From contig NZ_FPAI01000001.1 in NCBI RefSeq assembly GCF_900116255.1, positions 1-64,000 on the forward strand: 64,000 nucleotides of DNA, in the 5' to 3' direction. Shown here piece after piece: positions 11,912-22,636 of this stretch (within the stretch, counting starts at the first letter, position 1; each line of letters opens with the position of its first letter). The stretch comes from Halolactibacillus miurensis. GTDB taxonomy: Bacteria > Bacillota > Bacilli > Bacillales > Amphibacillaceae. The notes below the pieces were generated by a model that had not been told where the DNA came from, ran no database searches, and worked only from the letters and a program-made list of their open reading frames with translations. The position numbers and the translations under genes were made by a program.

Positions 11912-12280
11912 ATGAAGAAAGCATATCGACTGAAATCAAATGATGATTTTCAACAAGTATTTAAACGAGGGACGTCGTTTGCCAATCGTCAGCTCGTTCT
12001 CTATTACTTACCGAAACAAAATCAAACCCATTTCCGTATTGGGTTATCTGTCTCAAAAAAAGTCGGCAATGCCGTTGTGAGAAATCGCATCAAACGTTAT
12101 CTAAGACAAGCGTTTCATGAGCTTGATCCTGAGATAAAACAAGCTTATGATTTTGTGATTATTGCGCGAGTGCCAACGAAAGATTTAGATTTTCATGAGA
12201 TAAAGAAAAGTCTGACGCATGTGTTGTTTAAATCAAAACTTTTAAAACAAGGACAGAAAAATAAAGTTCAAGACTCATGA
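11912..12280 (+). CDS. rnpA: Ribonuclease P protein component
   Basis: Small basic protein subunit of RNase P, which matures tRNA 5' ends. At 122 aa it has the family signature [18 protein letters not shown] (the RNR motif) at about residues 50-67. RBS AGGGGGAG precedes ATG. It lies between rpmH and yidC, the conserved order. Confidence 0.97.
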   Translation: MKKAYRLKSNDDFQQVFKRGTSFANRQLVLYYLPKQNQTHFRIGLSVSKKVGNAVVRNRIKRYLRQAFHELDPEIKQAYDFVIIARVPTKDLDFHEIKKSLTHVLFKSKLLKQGQKNKVQDS

Positions 12281-12454
12281 TGGTTGATGAATTAAAATCA
12301 ATAAAGATGATTAATGCCATAAGTAGATACTTTTCTATGTTTATGAGGAAGTTTGTTAAAAGGTAAGGCTTTTTCTAGTATTCCCGTAAAGATAATGATA
12401 AAATAACTTATGAGTTTCACATATATGGATAAATATATGTTAAGGAGGAAGATC

Positions 12455-13231
12455 ATGCGTAAAAAGGTCTTATTGTTAGCGGCCTTAATTGGTTTAGTTT
12501 TATTATTGTCAGGGTGTGGAGATATTAACGCACCAATTACCGCAGAAAGTAATGGCATTTGGGATGAATACTTTGTGTATCCATTATCTTGGCTCATCAC
12601 GTCAGCGGCAGATTTATTTGGAGGTAGTTTTGGTTGGGCCATCGTTGTTGTGACCCTTGTGATTCGTTCGGTTCTTGTTCCACTTAACGTGAAACAATTA
12701 AAGAGTTCAAAAGCGATGCAAGAGGTACAACCTGAGTTAAATAAAATAAAAGAAAAATACAGCTCAAAAGATGCACAGACACAACAAAAATTACAAGAAG
12801 AAACAATGAAGTTATTCAAAGAATACAATGTGAATCCAATGGCAGGGTGTTTACCGATGATTGTTCAAATGCCAATTTTAATTGGGTTATATCACGCAAT
12901 TATGCGGACACCAGGATTACAAGATGGTAATTTCTTATGGTTTGAGTTATCAAACCCTGATCCATTTTATATTTTGCCGATTGTTGCAGCCGGTGCCACG
13001 TTCTTACAACAGAAGTTAACAATGGCCGGCACAAACATGACACAAAATGCAGGGAATCCACAAATGACGATGATGCTTTATATGATGCCGATCATGATTG
13101 GTGTCATGTCGATGTTCTTCCCAGCTGCCCTTGCGTTATACTGGGTTGTAGGTAACGTCTTTATGGTACTGCAAACGATCTTTATTCGTAAGCCATTCAA
13201 ATTCCAGCAAACTTCGGGAGGAAATAACTAG
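12455..13231 (+). CDS. yidC: Membrane protein insertase YidC (SpoIIIJ type)
   Basis: Oxa1/YidC insertase that inserts and folds membrane proteins with or without Sec. An upstream in-frame ATG exists at 12410, but AAGGAGG six bases before the ATG at 12455 fixes the start (258 aa). It opens with a lipoprotein signal [20 protein letters not shown] followed by cysteine (LSGC lipobox), as in Gram-positive YidC1. Then come about five membrane segments with the conserved cytoplasmic loop ([15 protein letters not shown]). Its stop codon shares a base with the jag GTG. Confidence 0.95.
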   Translation: MRKKVLLLAALIGLVLLLSGCGDINAPITAESNGIWDEYFVYPLSWLITSAADLFGGSFGWAIVVVTLVIRSVLVPLNVKQLKSSKAMQEVQPELNKIKEKYSSKDAQTQQKLQEETMKLFKEYNVNPMAGCLPMIVQMPILIGLYHAIMRTPGLQDGNFLWFELSNPDPFYILPIVAAGATFLQQKLTMAGTNMTQNAGNPQMTMMLYMMPIMIGVMSMFFPAALALYWVVGNVFMVLQTIFIRKPFKFQQTSGGNN

Positions 13232-13854
13232 TGAAACAGGTAACTGCTTCTGGACAAACAGTCAAAGATGCGGTCCAATCAGCGTTAGTGCAACTTAACA
13301 CCACAGAGGACCACGTTGATATTGAAGTTATTGAAGAAGGTAAAAAAGGGATGTTAGGCTTGTTTGGATCAAAACGGGCGATTGTTAAAGTCACCGTTAA
13401 AGAAGATCCAGTTGAACAAGCGGCGATGTATTTAAAAGTGATGGCAGAAGCTTTCTCTAGTGATGTTGTCGTTTCAACGAAAGTCGATAATCATTCTGTC
13501 ACATTTGAGTTATCAGGCGAGAAAATTGCGATGATTATTGGTAAACGCGGTCAAACGTTAAATGCTTTGCAGCATATTGTGCAAGTTATGTTAAATCGTC
13601 AATCAGAGACACGCTTCCGTGTGGTTGTTGATGCGGAAGATTATCGCTCACGACGTGCGGCAACCCTTGAACAATTAGCCCATCGTTTAGCTGATAAAGC
13701 ATTAAAAACGAAAAAGCTCGTGACATTAGAACCGATGCCATCATATGAACGTAAAGTCATTCATAGTGCACTGCAACACCAATCAGGTGTTGAAACATTC
13801 TCAGATGGACAAGAACCTAACCGTCACGTTGTGATTAAACCATTGAAAAAGTAA
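13231..13854 (+). CDS. jag: RNA-binding protein Jag/KhpB
   Basis: SpoIIIJ-associated protein: an N-terminal Jag domain (about 1-50), a KH domain containing IIGKRGQTLNALQ (about 105-117), and a C-terminal R3H domain (YRSRRAATLEQLAHR onward). It binds RNA and in relatives influences cell elongation and division. At 207 aa it is typical. Start is GTG overlapping the yidC stop (TAGTG), with GGGAGG upstream, so it is translationally coupled. Confidence 0.94.
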   Translation: MKQVTASGQTVKDAVQSALVQLNTTEDHVDIEVIEEGKKGMLGLFGSKRAIVKVTVKEDPVEQAAMYLKVMAEAFSSDVVVSTKVDNHSVTFELSGEKIAMIIGKRGQTLNALQHIVQVMLNRQSETRFRVVVDAEDYRSRRAATLEQLAHRLADKALKTKKLVTLEPMPSYERKVIHSALQHQSGVETFSDGQEPNRHVVIKPLKK

Positions 13855-13883
13855 GCGAAATAAAGTTAGAGATATAAAGATAT

Positions 13884-13913
13884 AAAAAAGAAGCCGAAGT
13901 GGCTTCTTTTTTT
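13884..13913. terminator. Bidirectional terminator after jag
   Basis: AAAAAAGAAGCC / GGCTTCTTTTTTT with a 5-nt loop, between the converging jag and the minus-strand membrane gene. Confidence 0.92.
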
Positions 13914-13967
13914 GTTATTTTTGATTGATAGGCCTTTGACTTCTTGCATAGCTTTTGTATTATTGAC

Positions 13968-14636
13968 CTAAAAACCGTGTTGTTGTCCCTTAAAAGGCGG
14001 CGCGTCTCCACGATTAAACTCGTCGACACTCGGTCCTTCTAATTTTTTTAATGTCTTTACTCCAACGACATAACTACCAATCAACATCACAATCGTCATT
14101 GGTAGGCCGAGTAATGTATTAAAGAAGAAGTAGTTTGAAAATTGATCCATAAAGTAGAAATAGCTTTGAACGACAAGCCGAAATAAGAAATAACTTCCCC
14201 AGATGATGGTTGCATAACGATAAGCTGGGGTGACATCTGAACGTTTATACCAATCAAGTGGCCAACCGCGGGTTAAATGACTGAGTAGTGCGGCAATCGG
14301 TCGATGAATCAACAGTGACCCGAAACAGATCAGCACAATCCCGCCGGTTGTAATTAAGTCAGGTAAATAAAAATTAATCGCTTCTCCTGATAATAAGCTA
14401 AGGCCAATAGATAGTATGACGCCAACAACGCCAACATACGCATACTTGCCTGGGTCTTGTTTCACTTTCCGGTAGATAATTAAACCAATTAAATAAATAA
14501 AGGTGACGAGACTAGCGATTTCTAATGATAACCATTGGTTAACAAGGAAGAATAAGACCGGTGGAATAAGAGCATCACTTGTTTTCTTTTCAAATACAAG
14601 CTGGAGTTGTTCCTGCCATTCTTTTAGCCGTATCAT
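13968..14636 (-). CDS. Multi-pass membrane protein (VC0807/DUF3159-like)
   Basis: A 222-aa protein with about six hydrophobic segments. It begins with a cytoplasmic coil-like start, then LIPPVLFFLVNQWLSLEIAS and further helices, ending in a charged tail. The pattern resembles VC0807/DUF3159-type proteins related to intracellular septation protein A; I am matching from memory. Function unknown. Its ATG overlaps the stop of the upstream gene at 14633 (ATGA), so the two form a coupled pair. Confidence 0.7.
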   Translation of the reverse strand: MIRLKEWQEQLQLVFEKKTSDALIPPVLFFLVNQWLSLEIASLVTFIYLIGLIIYRKVKQDPGKYAYVGVVGVILSIGLSLLSGEAINFYLPDLITTGGIVLICFGSLLIHRPIAALLSHLTRGWPLDWYKRSDVTPAYRYATIIWGSYFLFRLVVQSYFYFMDQFSNYFFFNTLLGLPMTIVMLIGSYVVGVKTLKKLEGPSVDEFNRGDAPPFKGQQHGF

Positions 14637-14968
14637 ACGATTTTATCCTTGTGGCCGTGAAAGACTATATCCCAGTCCCCATTAGACTCATAAAGTGCCT
14701 TTAAGATATAAATACAGCCGGTGAAAAAGCCGAGAATCATCATCGCAACAACCCACAGGACGATGCTAATTTTTGATGATTCACGGTATACGATCCATAA
14801 CGAAAAGAGTACAAATCCCACATATAAATCAATGAGTGACATGACCCCCCACGGGTTTTCAAATAAAGCTCCTCCATCAACAAAAAAGTCACCATGAATA
14901 AAGCCATTCAATAAACCAGCCGTCATGGCTAGTAGGCTTAACCACGTAATTATTTTTGCATAGCGCAT
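14633..14968 (-). CDS. Small membrane protein, DUF1475-like
   Basis: A 111-aa protein with about four hydrophobic segments and the stretch NPWGVMSLIDLYVGFVLFS, which recalls the DUF1475 family. GAGGAGG precedes the ATG. It is first in a two-gene unit with the 222-aa membrane protein. Function unknown. Confidence 0.7.
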   Translation of the reverse strand: MRYAKIITWLSLLAMTAGLLNGFIHGDFFVDGGALFENPWGVMSLIDLYVGFVLFSLWIVYRESSKISIVLWVVAMMILGFFTGCIYILKALYESNGDWDIVFHGHKDKIV

Positions 14969-15040
14969 ATCAGAATCCTCCTCTAGTCAAATCTATACCT
15001 TCTGTATACCCCAAAAGCATATGACTTGCACGTCATTTTA

Positions 15041-15075
15041 AAAAAAGTCTCTCAACCATAGTAATAGTTGAGAGA
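15041..15075 (-). terminator. Terminator of the chemoreceptor gene
   Basis: TCTCTCAAC / GTTGAGAGA stem with a 10-nt loop; on the minus strand it is followed by a T-run. It lies just after the stop at 15083. Confidence 0.85.
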
Positions 15076-15082
15076 TAGTTGC

Positions 15083-16363
15083 TTACTTTGCGATTTCTTT
15101 TAGTGTGTCGGTCTGAAAGAGAGCTTTTAATTCAACGATATCTTCTCGTAAACCTTTCAGTGAAGCTATCTCTTGATCAAGAGATGTTTTCGTTGAGACT
15201 ATATGAGTCGTTGCTTCTTCTGACTTATACGTCGCGTCATTCATTGCAGAGGTAATCTCTTCACTGGATGCTTGTACATTTGTTGCTTTATCAGCCACAT
15301 TATTTATCGTTGTGACGGTTTTTTTAATGTGGTCGGTAAAGAAAGCAAAGTCTTCATTGATGCGTAATATCTTTTCAGACTCATCATCAATGGTACTCGC
15401 TTGTTGATCGGTTTGTTCAGTGAAGGCGGTCACGTTCGTTAAGATTTGTTGAACGGTATCATTGACACTTGATGTTGCGTCAACTGAACGTTCAGCCAGC
15501 TTTCTCACTTCATCTGCTACAATCGTAAAGCCTTTTCCATGTTCACCAGCACGTGCTGCTTCAATCGATGCGTTTAAGGCAAGTAAATTCGTTTGTTCGG
15601 CAATATCATTAATTAAGGTGACGATATCTTGAATACGTTCAATCTCTGTCGTTAAGCTATGAACGAGTGTCTTTGTTTCACTGGCTTCTGTCGCAATCTT
15701 TCGCATCGCTTTTGAAGAAGCCGTTACTTGTTTGGTCCCTGTTGTTGTTTTTGCTTCCATCGCATTAAAATCAGCCGTTAATTCAAGCAAAGTTTGAGTA
15801 ATCTCGTTAAAATGTTGTTTCATTTCATCTGTTAAGGCGGTTGTTTCTTCAAATGTTGACAGTTGGTCTGTCGTTGTCTCAGATACTTGATCAAATGATT
15901 GTCCGAGTAATTCAATATCGGCTGTTAATGTATCAAGTTTACTGGCTAAATGTGTTGTCTTTGTTTCAATTTGTTCGATTTCCGTTTGTTTATTTTGTTC
16001 ATTTTGATCGATTTCATGAAATAAATGATTTAAACGATCAGCTAGGCGACCAATCTCATTAAAGTTTTTCGAACGAATCCGAATATCACGTTCACCCTGT
16101 TCAAATTGATAAATTTTCTTCTCCATATGACGAATGGGGCGGATGATGTAATAGTTTAAAAAAACCGCAATAAGAATAGTGGCTAGAATGATGTTCATAA
16201 AGTTGGTTAAGAACGTTCCGACAATCCCTAAATTGATGCCAGTCATTTCAATTAAATAAAGCACGAAGCTCGATAGCGTCGCATTAATTAGTAAGACGGT
16301 AATGAGTATCAGTACCGCATGTGTTTTCACGCTTTTCCATAAGGCTATTTTTTTGTAAGACAT
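15083..16363 (-). CDS. Methyl-accepting chemotaxis protein, short sensor
   Basis: A 426-aa chemoreceptor. Two membrane helices (about 13-40 and 48-70) are separated by only a short external loop, so there is no large periplasmic-type sensor. A HAMP domain and then the coiled-coil signalling domain follow, with the highly conserved hairpin tip [20 protein letters not shown] and [16 protein letters not shown]. It would signal to CheA/CheW. The lack of an extracytoplasmic domain suggests sensing at the membrane or internally (inference). GGAGG precedes the ATG. No other motility genes are nearby. Confidence 0.93.
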   Translation of the reverse strand: MSYKKIALWKSVKTHAVLILITVLLINATLSSFVLYLIEMTGINLGIVGTFLTNFMNIILATILIAVFLNYYIIRPIRHMEKKIYQFEQGERDIRIRSKNFNEIGRLADRLNHLFHEIDQNEQNKQTEIEQIETKTTHLASKLDTLTADIELLGQSFDQVSETTTDQLSTFEETTALTDEMKQHFNEITQTLLELTADFNAMEAKTTTGTKQVTASSKAMRKIATEASETKTLVHSLTTEIERIQDIVTLINDIAEQTNLLALNASIEAARAGEHGKGFTIVADEVRKLAERSVDATSSVNDTVQQILTNVTAFTEQTDQQASTIDDESEKILRINEDFAFFTDHIKKTVTTINNVADKATNVQASSEEITSAMNDATYKSEEATTHIVSTKTSLDQEIASLKGLREDIVELKALFQTDTLKEIAK

Positions 16364-16651
16364 AAGTGGTTCCTCCGGTATGTATAATTTTTGTACAAGC
16401 TTAATCCTGCCCGATTATAACACAAAAATCAAGTTATATAGCCTAAGGCATATAAAATCATTGATTGTTTAATCGTATAGTCATCGTAGAGGAAAGAATG
16501 AACTTTCTTTTAGCACTCTTTTTGATTTTTCACATCGAAATGTTGTGAACGTTACGATATAAGTCCCCTTAATCAAGTCAAGGTTTAGTATGATTAACAT
16601 AAATGACTGTTACATTTTGTTTGGGCTGGGGTGAATGAAAGGAGTGAGTGG

Positions 16652-17032
16652 ATGAAACATGCGCAGCAATTAACACATTTTTTTGTTTCTATTGGTGGTT
16701 TTCATGAAGGTTTTTTCGAATTAACGCTAGATTTTAATACAAGGGAATTATCATATAGTCATCAGCGAAAGATGGAAGAACCTTGTCTCAGTATACTAGA
16801 AGAAACGACAATCACAAAGCTGTTAGAGGACTTAGAACATCTTCGGATTAAGCTGTGGGACACTAACTATAATGCACCGAATGTATTAGATGGGACGAGT
16901 TGGGAAGTTATCTTAACGTTTGAGACATATAAACGTAAAAAAAATGGCCATCAAGAATTTCCTGAAGAGTGGACTGATTTTACTAAGTGCCTCATTGAAT
17001 TAATCAATGATGACAGAATAACAACACTATAA
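16652..17032 (+). CDS. Hypothetical protein
   Basis: A 126-aa soluble-looking acidic protein that I do not recognise. An in-frame GTG lies at 16631, but AAAGGAG seven bases before the ATG at 16652 decides the start. It has no signal peptide or membrane helix. Mixed helix/strand composition with SWEVILTFETYKRKKNG and an acidic C-terminus. It stands alone between the chemoreceptor (opposite strand) and the diguanylate cyclase. Confidence 0.65.
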   Translation: MKHAQQLTHFFVSIGGFHEGFFELTLDFNTRELSYSHQRKMEEPCLSILEETTITKLLEDLEHLRIKLWDTNYNAPNVLDGTSWEVILTFETYKRKKNGHQEFPEEWTDFTKCLIELINDDRITTL

Positions 17033-17211
17033 AGATGCATCATTAGTCACCCGGCTAGTCGTATGTATCGGCAACCATTTAGCAAGATCAAGTGCATAAT
17101 TTGGATGCGTGATGTATAATAATTCCGTAGTTAAATTTTCATTATATTTTGTGTTTTTCAGGTTATTAAGTGTCATAGGTCATAAATGATTTGTTAAATG
17201 GGGACTTTAGT

Positions 17212-19080
17212 ATGATGCGTTTAAAAAACAAACATAACTATCTGTGGATAAGTATAGTGCTGACAGCACTGTATTTAGTGTGGAATCTGATGTTTAGTAA
17301 TAGTGATAACATGAGAACGACTGGAGGAAATATTTTATCGCTTGTTAGTATGATGCTAGCGTTTATCTGGCTATGGCCGGCTGTTAAACTTCGCAGTGAC
17401 GATCGAGGCTTATGGTGTTGGTTATTATTTGGAACCGGTAGCATATTACTTGCCGAAGTAATTTGGTTTACTTATGAAACAATCTTAGGACAAGCAGTGC
17501 CGTACCCCGGTTTACCAGATGTCTTTTACTTACTGCAACTGTTTGGGTATTTAATGGCAGTAGGCTATAAAGTCGTTCATCCGGAACGGAAGTATAGTTT
17601 TGTGAAGTTTATGTTGGATTTGTTAATTATTATGGTTGTGACCATCAGTCTTTCGTGGTATTACATCATTGAACCGCTCGTGATTGACGGGGACATGCGA
17701 CTATTTGAAATTGTTGTCTCTGTCATCTATCCCGTTGGAGATTTGTTGCTTCTTTTTGGTTTAGTAATGATTTTTTATATGTCAGCTTATGTTTACGCCA
17801 ATAAGGCGCTTCGTTTAATGTTGTTTGGTGTCGTGATTCAAATTATCGCTGACATCAGTTATCTAGTCATGACCATCCATTTTGACTATCAGTCTAACAA
17901 TTGGATTGATCCTTTCTTTAGCTTGGCGGTGATGCTGATTGCGGCAAGTTTCTATTTTAGAGATGAGGAGGAAATGACGCGTGCTCATCATCCAGTTAAA
18001 AGACGCGCGCGTCACTATATCTTACCTTATGTTAATGTGTTTTTGCTTATTGTGTTGTTAGTGGTTGATGAACGACAAGATACCGTGTTATTAATTGGTG
18101 CGATCGTCACATTTATTCTTGTGATTGTTCGTCAAGTCTTTGTTATTTTAGAAAATCATTATCTCGTACAAGCATACGAGAAGAAAGCGTTGGACTTAGC
18201 TATTAGCGAACAACGGTATAAGTCTTTATTTGATTATCATCCTGATGCGGTATTCTCTATTGATTCAGACGGCTATTTTACGAGTGTTAATGACGTCACG
18301 TGCGAATGGTTTCAGCAACCTAAAGCCCGTTTAGTTGGACGATATAGTCTTGATGTTTTGTTGACGTCTGATCGGGAGCAGTTAATCACTGATCGCGATG
18401 CCTTTTATCAAGGTGAAACAAAGCAGTATCAAGTGACACTGGATGTAAGCGACAAACAAAGGGTGCTTCATCTAACCGTTATTCCTATTTTAGTTGAAGG
18501 TATTTTTACAGGGATGTTTGGTATTGGTAAAGACATTACCGCGGACGTATTAAAACAAAATCAAGTAAGGAAGCTCGCTTACTACGACAGCTTAACAGGT
18601 TTAAAAAATCGAACAGCTTTCCGTTATGATTTAACTAAACGAATCAAGGAAGACACGTATCCGTGTTATATTGGGTTTCTTGATTTAGATAATTTTAAAG
18701 CTATCAATGATTCACTCGGTCATCAGGTTGGTGATGCATTATTAATAGAAATTGCCACGCGTATAAAGACAACCATTAGAGCATGTGATAGTGACGCAGT
18801 CATTGCCAGACTTGGTGGCGATGAGTTTACCTTTATCATATCAGGACAGTCAGATCAGCTGATCGAGCACTTGCTTAAACAGATTGTGGCGCTTGTTGAA
18901 ACGCCAGTCACATTTGGAGATACGACGATTTTCACATCACCTTCTATCGGTGTCAGTCATTATCCAAGTGATGCCACTTCACTTGAATTATTGATGAAAC
19001 AGGCGGACGAAGCGATGTATCTAGTAAAAACAAACGGCAAATGTGGTTATCGGTTTTTCAATGATAAGCGTTGTGGATAA
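17212..19080 (+). CDS. Membrane diguanylate cyclase with PAS domain
   Basis: A 622-aa protein with about eight to ten N-terminal membrane helices (to ~310), a PAS domain (about 330-445, YKSLFDYHPDAVFSIDSDG) and a C-terminal GGDEF domain. The active site ARLGGDEF (GGDEF at 535-539) is intact, with DLDNFKAINDSLGHQVGD upstream, so it should make cyclic di-GMP. An RxxD exists (RACD), but eight rather than five residues before GGDEF, so the usual inhibitory site may be displaced. GGGG eight bases before the ATG at 17212 supports this start over an upstream TTG. Exact DnaA boxes lie inside both ends of the gene. Confidence 0.92.
   Translation: MMRLKNKHNYLWISIVLTALYLVWNLMFSNSDNMRTTGGNILSLVSMMLAFIWLWPAVKLRSDDRGLWCWLLFGTGSILLAEVIWFTYETILGQAVPYPGLPDVFYLLQLFGYLMAVGYKVVHPERKYSFVKFMLDLLIIMVVTISLSWYYIIEPLVIDGDMRLFEIVVSVIYPVGDLLLLFGLVMIFYMSAYVYANKALRLMLFGVVIQIIADISYLVMTIHFDYQSNNWIDPFFSLAVMLIAASFYFRDEEEMTRAHHPVKRRARHYILPYVNVFLLIVLLVVDERQDTVLLIGAIVTFILVIVRQVFVILENHYLVQAYEKKALDLAISEQRYKSLFDYHPDAVFSIDSDGYFTSVNDVTCEWFQQPKARLVGRYSLDVLLTSDREQLITDRDAFYQGETKQYQVTLDVSDKQRVLHLTVIPILVEGIFTGMFGIGKDITADVLKQNQVRKLAYYDSLTGLKNRTAFRYDLTKRIKEDTYPCYIGFLDLDNFKAINDSLGHQVGDALLIEIATRIKTTIRACDSDAVIARLGGDEFTFIISGQSDQLIEHLLKQIVALVETPVTFGDTTIFTSPSIGVSHYPSDATSLELLMKQADEAMYLVKTNGKCGYRFFNDKRCG
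17243..17251 (-). other. DnaA box inside diguanylate cyclase 5' end
   Basis: Exact TTATCCACA on the minus strand within codons 11-14 of the cyclase gene. A single 9-mer can occur by chance; its interest comes from the two further boxes at 19072 and 19152. Confidence 0.5.
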
Positions 19081-19160
19081 CATCTCTAATATTTTTAAAC
19101 TATCCCCTTGTGCACAACTTTAAAAGATACTTAATTCATATAGCCATATACTTATCCACA
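19072..19160. other. Pair of exact DnaA boxes at the cyclase 3' end
   Basis: TTATCCACA occurs on the minus strand at 19080-19072, overlapping the stop codon, and on the plus strand at 19152-19160, in the arm of the terminator palindrome. They are about 8 kb from oriC. Confidence 0.7.
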
Positions 19161-19188
19161 GTGGATAAGTATATGGCTATTCTTTTTT
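19141..19188 (+). terminator. Terminator in a 39-bp perfect palindrome
   Basis: Two 19-base arms (19141-19159 and 19161-19179) are exact reverse complements around one central base, followed by TTCTTTTTT. The arms contain TTATCCAC, so the stem also carries a DnaA box. It lies after the diguanylate cyclase and before mnmE. Confidence 0.85.
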
Positions 19189-19297
19189 GTTTATTTATGA
19201 TATTCTAATTAGTTAGTAATACGTGTTGACTAAGACATAATATAAGAGGTTTAAATAGATATAAGGGTAAGATAAAGAAAAAGTGAGGTGTTGTGAA

Positions 19298-20677
19298 ATG
19301 ATGGAATTAGATACAATTGCGGCGATTTCGACGCCACTCGGTGAGGGAGCGATTGCGATTGTGCGCTTAAGTGGGGATGAAGCTCTTACGATTGCGAATA
19401 AAATGTACCGCGGAAAAGATTTAACAACAGTCGATTCCCATACGATTCACTATGGCCGGATCGTCGAACCAGATACCGAGGAAATGATTGAAGAGGTTAT
19501 GGTGAGTGTCATGCGAGAGCCAAAAACGTTCACCAGAGAAGATGTGGTTGAAATCAACTGTCACGGTGGCTTAGCCTCAGTGAACCGGTTATTAGAATTA
19601 GCGCTCTACCACGGAGCCAGACTCGCAGAGCCGGGTGAATTCACCAAGCGTGCCTTTCTTAATGGTCGGATTGATTTATCACAAGCAGAAGCGGTGATGG
19701 ATTTAATTCGTGCCAAAACAGATAAAGCGATGCATGTGGCCGTTAGACAGCTTGATGGTAAGTTATCAAAATTAATTACCCGATTGCGCCAACAATTAAT
19801 TGAAACAGTTGCCCATGTGGAAGTTAATATTGATTACCCAGAGTATGATGATGTAGAAGAAATGACGTTAAATTTATTAAAAGAACGAATTGCGCTCGTT
19901 TCTGACGAGATTATAAAATTGTTGGCAATGGCCAAACAAGGAAAGATTTTACGAGAAGGTATTTCCACGGCGATTATCGGTCGTCCAAACGTCGGAAAAT
20001 CATCGCTAATGAATGCACTCGTGCAAGAAAATAAAGCCATTGTCACCGATATTCCGGGGACAACACGTGACATTATTGAAGAGTACGTCAATGTGCGCGG
20101 GGTACCACTTAAATTAGTTGATACGGCTGGTATTCGTGAAACAGAAGATTTAGTTGAAAAAATTGGTGTAGAGCGTTCACGCCAAGTATTAAATGAAGCG
20201 GATCTTATTTTGCTCGTTTTAAACAATAATGATGTCTTAACCGATGAGGACCGACAGTTATTAGAAATCGTGCGGGATATGGAAGTGATCGTTCTCATTA
20301 ATAAAACCGATTTAGAGGCAACGCTTGACCATGATGAAGTGAAACGCCTTATTGATGGGAAACCAGTGGTGACGACATCACTTATTGAAGAAGCCGGTAT
20401 TGATCAGTTAGAACAAGCGATTGCAGATACGTTCTTTACGGGTGGCATTGAATCAAGTGATTTGAGTTATGTGTCAAATGCTCGTCATATTCAGTTGTTG
20501 AATCAGGCAAAACAGAGTTTAAGCGAAGCCGATATGGCAATTGATAGCGAGATGCCACTTGATTTAATCCAAATTGATGTCACACGCGCATGGGAATTAC
20601 TTGGTGAGATTATTGGGGATACGGTTCAAGATAGTTTAATTGATCAGTTGTTCTCACAATTCTGTTTAGGAAAGTAA
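19298..20677 (+). CDS. mnmE: tRNA modification GTPase MnmE
   Basis: GTPase that with MnmG installs the carboxymethylaminomethyl group on U34 of certain tRNAs. The start at ATG 19298 follows GAGG by nine bases and gives 459 aa, equal to the B. subtilis protein; an upstream GTG at 19283 is less likely. It has an N-terminal tetrahydrofolate-binding domain, G1 [25 protein letters not shown], and the C-terminal FCLGK motif with the catalytic cysteine. mnmG follows after 25 bases. Confidence 0.97.
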   Translation: MMELDTIAAISTPLGEGAIAIVRLSGDEALTIANKMYRGKDLTTVDSHTIHYGRIVEPDTEEMIEEVMVSVMREPKTFTREDVVEINCHGGLASVNRLLELALYHGARLAEPGEFTKRAFLNGRIDLSQAEAVMDLIRAKTDKAMHVAVRQLDGKLSKLITRLRQQLIETVAHVEVNIDYPEYDDVEEMTLNLLKERIALVSDEIIKLLAMAKQGKILREGISTAIIGRPNVGKSSLMNALVQENKAIVTDIPGTTRDIIEEYVNVRGVPLKLVDTAGIRETEDLVEKIGVERSRQVLNEADLILLVLNNNDVLTDEDRQLLEIVRDMEVIVLINKTDLEATLDHDEVKRLIDGKPVVTTSLIEEAGIDQLEQAIADTFFTGGIESSDLSYVSNARHIQLLNQAKQSLSEADMAIDSEMPLDLIQIDVTRAWELLGEIIGDTVQDSLIDQLFSQFCLGK

Positions 20678-20702
20678 CAAAACAAAGGAGATAAAGATAA
20701 AC

Positions 20703-22595
20703 ATGTATAATGCAGGTCATTATGACGTTATTGTAGTTGGTGCTGGGCATGCGGGGGTTGAGGCCGCTCATGCGGCTGTTAAGCGCGGAGCCAAAACATT
20801 AATGTTGTCACTTAATTTAGATATGATTGCTTTTATGCCATGTAACCCATCGATTGGAGGACCCGCCAAAGGGGTGGTTGTCCGGGAAATTGATGCGTTA
20901 GGTGGGTTAATGGGAAAAGTGATTGATAAAACATATATTCAAATGCGCATGTTAAATACAGGTAAAGGACCTGCGGTGCGTGCGCTAAGAGCACAGGCGG
21001 ATAAACCGCTATATATTCAAGAGATGAAATACCAATTAGAACAGTTAGATAATTTAACGATGCGACAAGCTATGGTAGAAGAATTGATTGTCGAAGACGG
21101 TGAAGTAAAAGGTGTTTTAACTGAGACAAAAGCAGCATATTACGCAAAATCGGTGATTATTACGACCGGTACGTTTATGCGCGGGAGAGTCATCATTGGA
21201 GATGTGTCGTATGAATCAGGTCCTAATAACCAACGTGCCTCAATCAAGCTGGCGGAAAACTTAGAATCACTCGGTTTTGATATTGTGCGGTTTAAAACTG
21301 GTACGCCACCGCGGGTTAATTCACGCTCGATTGATTATAGTAAAACAGAAATTCAACCGGGGGACGACAATCCACGTCATTTCTCTTATGAGACGACAGA
21401 AATGATTGTTGATCAAATACCTTGTTGGCTGACGTACACAACGGAAGAAACCCATGAAATTATCAACGAGAACTTGGGCTTATCAGCGATGTATTCTGGT
21501 ATGATTAAAGGAACAGGACCACGCTACTGTCCATCGATTGAAGATAAAGTTGTTAGATTCCATGATAAACCACGTCATCAGATTTTCTTAGAGCCTGAAG
21601 GTCGTGACACAGAAGAAGTTTACGTCCAAGGATTCTCAACATCACTACCAGAATTTGTGCAACATAAAATGTTGCGTTCAATACCGGGCTTAGAAGAAGC
21701 AGAAATTATGCGTTCGGGTTATGCGATTGAGTATGATGCGGTTGTCCCAACCCAACTATGGCCAACTTTAGAAGTAAAAAGCATTTCTGGATTATATACG
21801 GCGGGTCAAATTAACGGGACATCAGGTTATGAAGAAGCGGCAGGTCAAGGATTAATGGCGGGTATTAACGCAGCGGCTCATGCTCTATCATTAGAGACGT
21901 TGATTTTAGACCGCTCACAAGCCTATATTGGCGTCTTAATTGATGACTTAGTCACTAAAGGGACAAATGAACCTTACCGGTTACTCACGTCACGTGCAGA
22001 ATATCGTCTACTGTTGCGTCACGACAATGCTGATTTACGTTTGACTAAATTAGGTCATGACTTAGGCTTAATAAGCAACGAACGTTACGAATCATTTGAA
22101 CAAAAACTTGCGGCAATTGAAGACGAGCAAAAACGCCTTAGTAAAATTGTCATCAAACCGAACGACGAGCTTAATGCTATTCTTCAAGAAATTGGTGAAA
22201 CAGACTTAAAAGAACCGTTAAAAGCACTCGAATTAATGAAACGTCCAAAAGTTACCTATGATGTCATCGAGAGAATTCTTGAGGAAGACAGTTCTCTGGA
22301 TATTGACGTGAAAGAACAAGTTGAAATTCAAGTGAAATATGAAGGCTATATTACAAAATCACGTCAACAGGTGGATCGGATGAAGAAGATGGAGAACAAA
22401 GTGATTCCTGAAGATATTGACTACAGCGCCATTAGTGGTTTAGCGACGGAAGCACGACAAAAACTTGAAAAAGTTCGTCCGTTGTCCGTTGGACAAGCGT
22501 CACGTATCTCAGGAGTTAATCCAGCCGATGTTTCGATTTTACTTGTCTATATCGAACAAGGTCAGATCAAACGTCTCTCTGAAGACGAGCGTTAA
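20703..22595 (+). CDS. mnmG: tRNA modification enzyme MnmG (GidA)
   Basis: FAD-dependent partner of MnmE. The N-terminal dinucleotide-binding motif is [12 protein letters not shown], followed by the family block [11 protein letters not shown]. The C-terminal helical domain ends with [20 protein letters not shown], which binds MnmE and tRNA. At 630 aa it is normal. AAGGAG lies 12 bases before the ATG. It forms the mnmE-mnmG-rsmG operon. Confidence 0.97.
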   Translation: MYNAGHYDVIVVGAGHAGVEAAHAAVKRGAKTLMLSLNLDMIAFMPCNPSIGGPAKGVVVREIDALGGLMGKVIDKTYIQMRMLNTGKGPAVRALRAQADKPLYIQEMKYQLEQLDNLTMRQAMVEELIVEDGEVKGVLTETKAAYYAKSVIITTGTFMRGRVIIGDVSYESGPNNQRASIKLAENLESLGFDIVRFKTGTPPRVNSRSIDYSKTEIQPGDDNPRHFSYETTEMIVDQIPCWLTYTTEETHEIINENLGLSAMYSGMIKGTGPRYCPSIEDKVVRFHDKPRHQIFLEPEGRDTEEVYVQGFSTSLPEFVQHKMLRSIPGLEEAEIMRSGYAIEYDAVVPTQLWPTLEVKSISGLYTAGQINGTSGYEEAAGQGLMAGINAAAHALSLETLILDRSQAYIGVLIDDLVTKGTNEPYRLLTSRAEYRLLLRHDNADLRLTKLGHDLGLISNERYESFEQKLAAIEDEQKRLSKIVIKPNDELNAILQEIGETDLKEPLKALELMKRPKVTYDVIERILEEDSSLDIDVKEQVEIQVKYEGYITKSRQQVDRMKKMENKVIPEDIDYSAISGLATEARQKLEKVRPLSVGQASRISGVNPADVSILLVYIEQGQIKRLSEDER

Positions 22596-22636
22596 GTGAA
22601 ATAACTGTCACATAAACAGGAAGAAAGGAACGTTTT

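Noticed and set aside
12298-12828. 176-codon minus-strand frame opposite yidC
   Set aside because: Shadow of the hydrophobic yidC code; no start signal.
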